Shown here: positions 11,101-23,100 of the stretch, piece by piece
How the letters are laid out: every line of letters starts with the position of its first letter
How positions within the stretch are numbered: the first letter of the stretch is position 1
NCBI RefSeq assembly: GCF_025370935.1
Contig: NC_133500.1
Span: 11,486,236 to 11,550,235 of the forward strand
Source: Choristoneura fumiferana
Taxonomy: Eukaryota; Arthropoda; Insecta; Lepidoptera; Tortricidae
Length of the DNA stretch: 64,000 bases
Reading direction: 5' to 3'
Notes under the pieces: model-generated
The model's input: only the letters and a program-made list of their open reading frames with translations
Database searches by the model: none
What the model was told of the DNA's origin: nothing
Program-made: the position numbers and the translations under genes

Positions 11101-14100
11101 TCTGCTCTTTGTCCAACGCTCGCCCGTGACCGTACCCGTACCTCCGTGTTGTCAGCACTCTGCATGACGCCGCGCAGCTGTTTCTCTAAGGCGGCGGCGC
11201 GCTCGTCGATGGCGCTCTGCTCTTTGTCCAACGCTCGCCCGTGACCGTACCCGTACCTCCGTGTTGTCAGCACTCTGCATGACGCCGCGCAGCTGTTTCT
11301 CTAAGGCGGCCGCGCTCGTCGATGGCGCTCTGCTCTTTGTCCAACGCTCGCCCGTGACCGTACCCGTACCTCCGTGTTGTCAGCACTCTGCATGACGCCG
11401 CGCAGCTGTTTCTCTAAGGCGGCGGCGCGCTCGTCGATGGCGCTCTGCTCTTTGTCCAACGCTCGCCCGTGACCGTACCCGTACCTCCGTGTTGTCAGCA
11501 CTCTGCATGACGCCGCGCAGCTGTTTCTCTAAGGCGGCCGCGCTCGTCGATGGCGCTCTGCTCTTTGTCCAACGCTCGCCCGTGACCGTACCCGTACCTC
11601 CGTGTTGTCAGCACTCTGCATGACGCCGCGCAGCTGTTTCTCTAAGGCGGCGGCGCGCTCGTCGATGGCGCTCTGCTCTTTGTCCAACGCTCGCCCGTGA
11701 CCGTACCCGTACCTCCGTGTTGTCAGCACTCTGCATGACGCCGCGCAGCTGTTTCTCTAAGGCGGCGGCGCGCTCGTCGATGGCGCTCTGCTCTTTCTCC
11801 AACGCCTCCAACTCGCTCTGTATGTACGAGCCCGTCTCCCGCTCCTGAATGAACGAACGAATTAATTTATTAATGAAAAAGGTTTATCCGAGACACACAC
11901 ATCCATTAGATAAACTCGCCGTCAAGATTTAACGAATGGATTGTTTATTCACGAAACATATTCATAACCATTTACTCATCGTAAAGTCATGTACCCATTG
12001 TAAGGTGGCATTAATATCTGCCAAAGCGGTGCGTGCAAAAATATCTGACACGTTTTATCGGCAATAGCAATAGAGTCGTATCAGATATTGACGCACGCTT
12101 TGTTATGTCAGATATTGGTGCTGTTCATAGTTATAAAAGGTGTTATATTATGATTGTTATTAGTAGGGCCCGGAATTGCGTGCGGCTATTGACAAATTGT
12201 AGGGAGAGAGGACCGCTTTTTATCGATATAATCGACAAATCGATAGTTTTTTTTAAATTTATGTTTTCATTGTATAAAACCTCGAACATTCCGATGATAC
12301 GTATTTACAGCGGTCAATGATGAAAAAAGTTCAAAATATCGTAAAGTTTAATCCGTTTAAATTGCTTATTGAAATCACTATAATTACGAATACCTTTATA
12401 TTTTATAACTTGACAAAAGATCCCTCTGAGACCACTTAACGTTAGGTAGCTTGTTTGCCTACCCTTTGATAAAATAAAAGAAAAAATATTGTTTTGTATT
12501 CCTTCAGTTCTTACCATAGCCAATATAAAGTATTTTATAATAATATTCCAAGCAAAAAATATATTTACAATTATGTATTAAACTTACAACTTAATTAACA
12601 GTTGTCGATTTCGTATTCAAAGTCTATTTCATTGTTAATTTCAGTATCGATAATATCGATTAAAAGCTGTGCTCTCTCCCTACAATCTGCCAATAGCCGC
12701 GTGCAAAATTCCGGGCCCTATTGTATTTTTCACCTATGATGAGTTCTGTGACACTTGAAAATTTTGTTCGCAAAATATTTTTTAAAAATAATTTCTAGTT
12801 TGAAGCAAAATAACCATAAAAATTTATCATTTTTAATATATATATAGCAATATCAGTGTCCATTAAATAGTCTCCATCGAATACGACAGAAAAATATTTA
12901 TTTTTCTAAATGACGCAATGTGTGAAACGGAACAGAGTAGTGACGTAACACAACATTATCGGTAATTGCCGCGGTGCATTATTCAATAACAATTAACATT
13001 TAGATATTTTAATTTTTTAAACAAAACTTGCAAGATTTTGTAAACGCGGCTATTTGGAACACGGCCGCAGCCATCTTGTGCCTCTTGTGGCCAGTGCTTG
13101 TCAGTATCACTGTCAGTACGAGTGCGTCTGCCTTGTATACGAGTTGAGTCTCCATTGCATTTTCTTTGCATTGTATTTTGTTATTGTTCATTTCTGTTAT
13201 TATTGTTGCTGTCTTTTGTTACTGTTTTTCGTTAGGTTTGTTGTTATTTTTTGGCAAAATGCCGAAACGGTCTAAAAAGACTGTTTTGAAACCCTAGAGT
13301 CGGGAGTTTGTAATTCGTTTGAAGGATTATTTTGAGCGAGAACGAGAAAACGGTGTCCCGGTGGGCGGAAAACTGGAAAAACTTTTTTTTTTTTTATATA
13401 ATGCAACTTCTCTAAAAATAGGCACTAATAACTCGTTGAAAAATCGATAGTTCACTCGATAAATGGTACATCTCTAAAACTTTCAAACTCGAAACGTCAC
13501 AGAAGTCATCCTAGGTGAAAAATATTATAGTTATTAGTCAGTCTATGATATCCAGTAAGGATACACAATAACAATAATTAGGTATGAAAAGTTAAAGTAT
13601 TCAATTAAATTATTAAAATGGCAAAATATATAATCGAAAATACAAACTGAAATATAGATGCATAGAAAAAACCAGAAAAATAAGACCGGCGTTGGGAATC
13701 GAACCCAGGTCCTCGGCATCCCGTGCCACGTGCTATACCACTACACCACCACTGGACAGTGATACAGACACGAATTTCTCCTATGCACCACATATCTCAG
13801 CTTGTTTGTTTTCTTAATTAGTCACTTAAGCAGCGACACTAGCGACATCTATGCTGTAACCCTCATCGAGAAACTTTCAGCACCCCAATGGAACTAACCG
13901 CTCACCCGGACAAGAGATGTCGTTATTAAGCAATAAAATTAAGATTGGTTTTTGGAATCTTTTTGTATTTTTTATCTCAATTCAAAAAATTTGGATAATT
14001 ACATTTTTAAGACGATATTGAGTGATATTTGTATGTAGTGGTAACCTCGCTCATGTTGCGGTGCCCTTGCAGGGCGTCACATGTGATTGTACCGAATTGT

Positions 14101-17100
14101 AACACGGCACCTGCTGTGTGTTAATGTGATATCCTCCTTAGCCCCACCGTACTTTATTATAAAGGACCAATTAATACTAAGAATAACGACCGAATGTACT
14201 TTATAAAGTACAAATTGTTCATTGAATAAAGAGTTTCAAGAACTTTGAAATCTAAACTTGAAACTTAGGTATCTTTAAACGAGCTTAGCAGTCTCTCAAA
14301 GGGCCGGCAACGCACCTGTGACACTCCTCGTCTTGACAGGTGTCCATGGGCGTTGGTCTTTGACAATTTGCTTGACACGTTGTCTTACTCCCCGTAGAAG
14401 TCATCGGAGTGTCTGCCAAATTAGGTCAGCTTGACAGGTACTGATTCCCTACTAGGTAACGGACCCGGTGTTTGCTTCCCATCAGGTGACCCGCACGCTC
14501 ATTTTCCCACTCTTATATAAAAAAAAATAACAAAATAACAAAGCTGGTGAACCACGCCCAGGTCTTAAGTAGTATGTCTGTTATAAAAGTCCGGCCTCAA
14601 GAGGATATGCAATGAATAAATGATTGTGTAGAGGGCGCTGTGATCGCCGCACACGGTTACCTGTTCCGCGTTCTCCACGAGCGCCGTGAACGAGTGCAGC
14701 GGCGAGCGGCGCCGCGCGCCCGGCTCCGCGCCGGACCCTTCTGGACATAAATAAGTTTTTGGTAAAAATTTCATTCATACAAGTTTTTTTTGCTGGCTGT
14801 ACTTTTTGTTGACTGTTCTTGTATTGTAACCCAAACTACGTTTGCATACCAAATTTCAAGCCGATGCCATTAACCGTTGAAGAGTTCCGTCCTGTGGAGA
14901 CGATCCTGGCCGGCCTACCAGGACGTCACTACCAGATTATTGTATTGTAACGCAATATACATGGTAAATTTCAAATCAATCCAACTACTGGAAGTTGGGC
15001 GAACTAAACTTGCAAGATTTGACTACAGACAGACAACGGGTAAAACTAAATAAAACCTTGTAAAAACAACCAAGTGTAAGTAAGCGCACCAAAGTCAAAG
15101 AAGAAGTAAGTCTCTTGTAGCACTTACTCTGGGTTGGCAACGCATCTGCAATACCCCTGGTGTTGCAGATGTTTATGGGCGGTGGTGATCTCTTACCATC
15201 AGGAGACCCACTTGCTCGTTTGCCATCCAGTCGAATAAAAAAATATATATTTATTTTCCTGAAATTATAAATGTAAAATTTCATGGTGCTTCGTCTAAAC
15301 CCATTTAAGATGCTATGTTAGTTACTTGGGAAAAAAAAACTTCCTATTGCAGCTTTCGATCGCTGTCGTAAAATTACGGGTGGGTTTTTTTTACCATTTG
15401 GCGGGTTCAATTCCTGGTTCAGACAGGAGATTGGATTATTCAGAAAAATTATAGGTCTACCATGGGTCTATTCTAGGTCATACCTGATCGGTCGGGGCTG
15501 GCCGAGTGTCTGGAGCCAGGACTGGAGTGAGAGCTCTGCGACAGCATCGCCTCTATCTGCTCCACGCCGCCCGCTGGCCCGTTTGCATTCATCATTAGTA
15601 AGTCTATTTGATGGTGGAAAACAAAAAAGAAAAAATAAGGCGTAAAAAAAGGAAACAATACCTTATTATCGGCACTATAGTTACACATTCACTCACTCTT
15701 GTTTGCTGTTTTTTTTGCTAATTACTATTAAATTAAAAAATAAAGAGTGTAAATATATGAGAGAGAAAGGTTGATTTTGAATAAGTTTTTCTTGTCCTCT
15801 CTCTCGCTCTCGGATAATTGAAAAAAGTGGCGATAATGCGGCAGTTTACCGTAGGTGCACAAATAAACTTTAAACAAAAACCGAAATCAAAATGAAGTGT
15901 AGGTATACTTTTGGTAAAAAAAAAACAACAGAATACTGAACATGAAACTGCCGTGAGACTCACTCATTTTAAATGATAACATGTGCATTGTGCAGTTCAT
16001 TGACATCTATGTACCATAAGCCAAATAAGTGGTCTATCAATTTTTAAACAAGTTCCTATCAAATGAATATGTCGCTAAAGTTGAACTTGCAAGTTGACAG
16101 TATTGGCATTATTTTTTTGTGACATGCAAACGATTATCAACTTTAGGGTTGTAGACCACATATTTGGCTGACGGTACCTTACGGCACTCGATTCGACTCG
16201 ATTTCAGACGTGAGTTATCAGTTATGTTATCATTTAAAAGGTACAATAAATTATACACACATATTAATAAAAAAATCTATCAGTAATTTCTGATTGACAC
16301 TGTAACTATAATTAATAATTGGTATTTAGGTGTGATTTAGGTTCTATTAATTGGTTTAATTCAATGAGGGCTATCGTTTTTTGTCTCACTAGATGGCGCA
16401 CTGTTGCGTGAAGTTTTTAAGTAAGTATGGTTTTGAAAGTCGGTTATTACGGGCGTGAAAACAAAGATTAGATTAAAATCATATTTAATACACCTTAAAA
16501 CCGTACCATAAAATATCGAGCATGCCACAGTGTTGCATAGTCCCGTTTTGTTCGGAAAAAAGAGGGGACAAAGGTTTCCGAAAGACAAAACTGTCTCAAA
16601 ACACAGACATTCATTGCCCCGGAACGCATATTTGCCATAATTAATTTCAGATATTGCAAAATATTCACAAAATTATTCTAATTATAAATAAACCCGCGTA
16701 GCTCACCCAAAAACTATGAGATTTGACATTTCGGAGACCTCACACTACACTAGCGCCTCTAGCGGCGAATTCATTCGCGATAGCCCTCATTGTCGCGTGA
16801 CAATTAATGACAACACAACTTTTTACTCGTATAAGTATTTTTATTAACATTTATAATTATAAACAAGAAATTATATTTAGGCTTTTTATTTTTTAGTGGA
16901 ATTATCCTACTAATATTATAAATGTGAAAGTTTGTGAGTGAGTGAGTGAGTGAGTATGTTTGTTACTTGAAACGGCTGGACGGATTTGGATGAAATTTGG
17001 CAAAAAGTTAGTTTATAACCTGGATTAAAACAATGGGAATATCGGAATAAAAAGTAGCCTATGTTTCATTCCAGATGTTCAGCTATCTACATGCCAAATT

Positions 17101-20100
17101 TCATCTAAATCCGTCCAACCGTTTCAGCGTGAAGGAGTAACAGACATACTCACTCACTCACTCACAAACTTTCACATTAATAATATTAATAGGATATTAG
17201 TAGGATAAAAGACATGCCAAATTCAGGAGTTGTCAAATACCGTATTGAGGTCACGCACACACGAACATGTCATGTAATGATATCGGGACTTTGACATTCA
17301 CTCATTAATTTCATTCATTCTCCATTTGTGCAATCAGTTCTTCATGTAACAGTATGTGTAAAATTACTTTGACTTTAAGGTGTGGCCACATGCAGTCGCT
17401 ATAAATATAGTGTCATATAGCTATAAAGCTGAAAATGTTCAGCTTTATCGCTGAAAAAAAAAACTTCAATTTCGGCAAACACTTTTTTTTTCATTCACTC
17501 CAATTTCTTTTATTTGTACCACTGCCACCACTGCTACTAAATGAGATTAAGAGATCAGCTTCCAAGACCAAGATCATACCTGCAAGCAGCCATCTTGTCG
17601 CTGCTGCTCGACGCGGCGACTTGACGCTACTTTTTTGAGTCGCGGGAAATTCAAAATGGGGTCACGTGACCAGATTTATCGCTGTAAACGAGCGTCGAGC
17701 GAGTGCATGTGGCCGCGCCCTTATAGTTTACTCACCAGCAGCGATCTCGTCCATGACGGACTGTTTGCTGATGATCTCGACGGTGCCGCGCGGGGACCGC
17801 GGCCCGCCCGTCGGCGACGTCGGGCTGCAACAGTGTCCATCGTCAAGACGTGCCGCCCGAAAATAAACGCATAGCACCGTGCAATCGGCTCAACGAAATC
17901 GTTTGCGGCATAAAACTCCGTCTCCACCAGAGATGTGCGAGGATGTCAATGGAGGAGGCAAACGTACCGTGTTGTACTGTCGACGTTGTTGTTATATTTT
18001 TATTGTAGTTAAGTTGTTCATTGTTACGTTTTCCGTTGTTTTTCGTTCAATTTTGTATTTGAGGATGGACTCCGGTCCGAGTACCTACTTCTCGGTCAAA
18101 ACACGACTTGTAAAAAAGAAAAAAACATGGCAACAACAGAACTTTATATAATATTTCTAGCGGGCCCATACCTTGAAATCCCCTGAAATGTCACTTTGAC
18201 AATGACGAAACTTTGTTTACATTTTTTCCGTGGATTAAAAATCTGGGTTTAAGCGACTGAATAAAATGATTTTTACAATACAATACTATAATGACTTTTT
18301 ATTGCACAGTCACCTGTATTAATAATATCTGCCACGGCGAAGCATGCAAAAATATCTGACGCGTCCTACCGCCCTAGAAATAGAGTCGTATCAGATATTT
18401 ATGCACGCTATGTTGTGTCAGATATTTGTGCTGGTGACTGTACACTAATGCGCAAGATGACAGACAATGTGTAGAAATATATAATTCCACTGAATTCTAT
18501 ATTTTCTATTTCATATTTTTTTCTGTATATTGGATGTTTAAATCTCTCTCCGTCTCTTTTTTTCCCCTGCTGCTGATGAATATCGATAAATAAATAAGTA
18601 AATCGATATTATTAATTACCTTATAATACCCGCTCTAGCGTTGGCGATCAGCTTTTTCGCTCGCTCTCGCAGCATTTGTTGTCTCTCTTCCTCAGTCATT
18701 GGCTATGGGAAAAAAGTGCTGCATTATTGATAGAAAATTTACTCAAAGAATAAGGTCTTAATTTTTTAGTGTCAAGAGATCTCGTCGGATAAAAAAATAA
18801 CTCTTAGAATTTACTGTATTTATTTTTGTAGCTGTAACAATTCTGTCCATAAGCACATACCTTTTGCGGGCTCAGATCTCCATTCCTAATCCCATTCTGT
18901 TCCTTCTCGTCCTTCTCCTTAGACTCTTGTCGTTTCTTCTCTTTCGCTCTCGCCTCGCGCTTCGTCGCCTCCAGGAGCTGTCTCGCTCGCTCCTTCAGCT
19001 CGTCGTGCCGCGACAACAATTGCTTTAGCCAATCACGTTAAAGCGCGGGCCAATCCAACCAATGACGGCGTAGCGTTTAATGGACCAATCAGAGCGTCCC
19101 GTTTTCGTCCAATAGCAAGCGTATCACACATTTTTAAAGCGATGTCGGTGGATGATATGTGGATGGGGAAAAATAAGTAATTTTTAGACTAATGCACTCT
19201 AAAAAACTTGAAAAATAAGCGATTAATAATGTATGTATTGTTGTGATTCCCTTCTACGCGCCAGAACAATGGGACCCCACAATTTTGTAACTTACAGTTT
19301 CACAGTCTTGACAAAAAAAAACAATACACAGTACTTGAATATTTCTCAGTTACCACAGCAGTTGTCAACTTCTGTATTAAGAAATGTTCAAGCATATAAA
19401 AGCCAATAATTTTACACTCAATTCGATTCCCAAAAACATACCTACAATTTAAGTCAACAAAAATTTCTTAGAAGTTCCAAACAAAACAGTAAGCCATAGC
19501 GTACGAAGTAAAGTCACTCACCGGTGTGGGTTTCGGTAGCTCCGGCGTTGTTTCTTTTATGTGTAACTTCTCTGTTTCTTGCTTTTCTGTGTCTTGCACT
19601 GACAAGGGATCGGATATCGCTGGTTCTATTTTTGGTTTCGGTTCAGGAGGTTCTGTGGAATATTAATAATAAATAATAATGAGATGGGAAAAACGAACAC
19701 GTTCAATAATAAAACTATAGATTTTAATGATACGATTTTATTATTATAACTTTCCACGAGGTTCATTTCGGGCGCATATCGTGGTATGGATCATCACGCG
19801 AAACTCAGATCCTGTGAATTGTAGTCCATTATCTACGAACACGGTGTCAGGACCTTTCCAAAACTGTAGCCAAATAAGCAGTCATCCTAAATTATGCGAA
19901 TATGCGAAGTCTATATATTATTTCTAAAACGTCCAAACCGATTATGAAACTTGGCTAACCATCGTGAATAAACCACTACTTACTGTAGACAAAAAAACCC
20001 GTATCTAGATACATTTGTAAGGCCTAGAATAGAAACCCTGCCTTTATCCTACTAATACTATAAATGCGAAAACTTGTGTATGTGTATGCGTGTGTGTGTG

Positions 20101-23100
20101 TGTGCGTACTCTTTTATCCTAAACCGGCCGGACCAGATTGTCGTGTAAAGGTATACCTGTGTCGCTGAGGCTGCGTGTGTGTGCACCGTTGGCGGTCGCG
20201 AGGGCGGGGGCGGCGGCGGGGGCGGCCGGGGCGGCGGGGGCGGGCGGGGAGTCCTCGTCGTCGGAGCCGAACGGGTCAGTCAGCTCCTTGCGTGTCATCA
20301 GGCGCGCCGGCCGCGGCGGGGACTGCACACAAATGGAAAGGTTACACGCTGCAGTTCATTTACTCTGCCTTTCCACTGGAGGAGGGCGAGGGAGTAATGC
20401 GGAGTAGACGTGCGGACTGGGTCTGTCCATAGTCGCGAAGCTAGATAGAGATAGATAGCTAGTAGGAGAAAGGAGGTACATATATAATTGTATAAAAGTC
20501 AGCTAAACTTATTGTTAAATACCTTCTCAGGAGTATACCGCTCTTGAGACTGTCGCGAGGGCACGGATACTTGAGATTCTTGTGACCTGAAAAATAAACA
20601 TATTGATTTAAACACTATAAGAACAAAAATAATTTACATTATGCAGTTTTTTAGTGTGTGTTTTCGAATATCTATGAAATAATCAAAATCGTTTTTAACT
20701 TAAAAATGAATATACATATTAGCGAATTCGTATATATCTGCCCCGACTGGCGATCGAGCCTGGGACCTCAACTTTTAAAGCCAGGTTCTCTAACCACTTG
20801 GCTATCCAGTCATCACACATTGAAATTGTCGTTGTCATACTGATTTTTATTGTTCCCAGAACGAAATATGCTTTACGGTATTACCACACCAATCGATCTA
20901 TTTGTGGTAGGTTTTACTGATCGACGGATACCGGTTGAAAATGATTGATCGACTGCCGATCGATGGTACATTTCAATGTCGATCGATTGGTGTGGTAGAT
21001 TTAGTCGATCAACGCCCACCCAATCGATCGGTATCGGTTATCGATCGGTGACATTGATAATCAATCGATCGATTGGTGTAGTAGAATCATTTTATCGACG
21101 TCCAATTCATTGAACCATCGAGCGTTGGCATTGATCGATAATCGATGAATTGGTGTTGTAAATCAGTCGAGCAACGCTACCCAATCCATTCTACCATCGA
21201 TCGGTGGCTTCGATCAACAATCGCTGGACTGGTGTAGTAGAATCAGTCGATTGAAGTCCAATCCATTCAACCATCGATGGGTGGCATTGATCATCAAACG
21301 ATCGACTGGTGTGGCAGAATCAGTCGATCGACGTCACCTAATCCATTCTACCATCGATTGTTGACAGATCGATTAGTGCGTTAACACAGCCAGAACCCAG
21401 TGGCCCTACTGTACAGTACTGACCCGGGGCGCGGGCGTCCCTCCAGGTTGCGCGAGCGCCGCGTGGCCACTTCCCGGCTGAACAGCTCGCGCGGCAGCGA
21501 CCCGTCCGTGTCGTGACGACCCACCAAATAGGACGACTCCGTCTCGTCGTTGCCTGCCAAAACAGAACGGACTGTATTACTGAATCTGTGGAGACAAAGT
21601 CAGTGCTCAATCTCTCCATAAAACACAGTCGTACCCAAGAATATACGCAATTGAACTCACCCAGCTGTTCGACTTGCAGCTCGTTGCCGGTAAAGTGCGC
21701 CCGCAGTTGGAACAGATACGTCATTATCTAAAACAAACACATTTAATAAATACCAGACGAATCGTCACACAATTTCCCTGATATTTTTTTCTAGGCTTCC
21801 TCTCAGAGAGAGAGACTAAGGCTGTAGTTCTCACGCAGGCCCAGAGCAGATTGGAAACCCCATTGGAGATGCCGAGCGTGGCGCTCCCTTCTGTATACTG
21901 ACCGCGAGCCTGTCGGGCTGTCGCTTGCACACGTCGGCGGCGGTCAACACCTGCGAGATGCCGAGCGTGGCGCTCCCTTCTGTATACTGACCGCGAGCCT
22001 GTCGGGCTGCCGCTTGCACCCGTCGGCGGCGGTCAACACCTGCGAGATGCCGAGCGTGGCGCTCCCTTCTGTATACTGACCGCGAGCCGGTCGGGCTGCC
22101 GCTTGCACCCGTCGGCGGCGGTCAACACCTGCGAGATGCCGAGCGTGGCGCTCCCTTCTGTATACTGACCGCGAGCCTGTCGGGCTGCCGCTTGCACACG
22201 TCGGCGGCGGTCAACACCTGCGAGATGCCGAGCGTGGCGCTCGCTTCGAGCGCTACCCGGAGGTTCCGCTCGCTTTCTTCAGGCTGAAGCCCGGAGAAGT
22301 CTCTGTAAGCAGACAAAAATAACCATTAATAACCTAACCATAAAAATTTAATTTTTAATACAAGCTTTTTTGCTGACTGTACTTTTTGTTGACTAAACTT
22401 GCATTGTCACCCAAACTACATTTGCATACCAAATTTAAAGTCGATGCTGTTAACCGTTGAAGAGTTATCTTGCGGAGACGATCCTGGCCGGACTACCAGG
22501 ATGTCACTACTAAATTATTGTATTATCATGCGATTTACTTAAGTATTCAAAATTTCAACTCAATCTGACTACTGGAAGTTGGTCAAATTTAACTTGCAAG
22601 ATTTGATTACAACAAACAGACAACGGGACACGTGAAAGTAAAAAAAAAACTTTCCGATAAAATATGATGCGAAATCTACAAATCAATAATAAGTCAGGAA
22701 TTGTTATTGCGTTAGAAAAATGGCCTTGCGTGTCCTAGTAGGCGGGGCATAAAAACCGTGTTCTGCGCGTCACTTGACGTGCATCTGACATGGCATCACG
22801 CGCGCAAACCAATCCCTGGTTTGTTTCTGAATTTTAACCAAGCAAAAAGCACGTCTATTTGCAATCTCGAAAGTGATTCGTATTTGAATCACAAGTTTTT
22901 TGTTTAAAGTATGGCCAAAAAAAACAATCTTAATTTGATTGCTTAGTAACGATATCTCTTGTCCGGGTGAGCGGTTAGTTCGAATGGAGTGCCGAAAAAG
23001 TTTCTCGATGAGGGCTACGGCATAGATGTCGCTAGCGTCACTGCTTAAGTGGCTAAATAAGAAACAAACAAGCTGAGATATGAGGTGCATAGGGGAAATT

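Larger units (their letters stand above)
15604..17735. other. Ehbp1 intron 16, transposon-filled
   Basis: No exon seen. It holds a MITE of the CCAAATAAGTGGTCTATC family (about 16008-16175), the MITE at 16366-16788, and a GAGT/CACT-ended palindrome (16905-17212). Confidence 0.6.

Noticed and set aside
9587..11811. A dozen overlapping ~66-104-codon ORFs (MLTTRRYGYGHGRALDKEQS...) on the minus strand
   Set aside because: They are out-of-frame or read-through translations of the exon-19 donor array; the true exon uses another start and splices at GAG|GTACGG.
13680..13760. Possible tRNA gene (A and B boxes), also at 23110-23190, 51400-51450 and 51705-51775
   Set aside because: The same boxes recur inside long repeated elements, and no acceptor stem or full cloverleaf could be formed, so these are SINE promoters.
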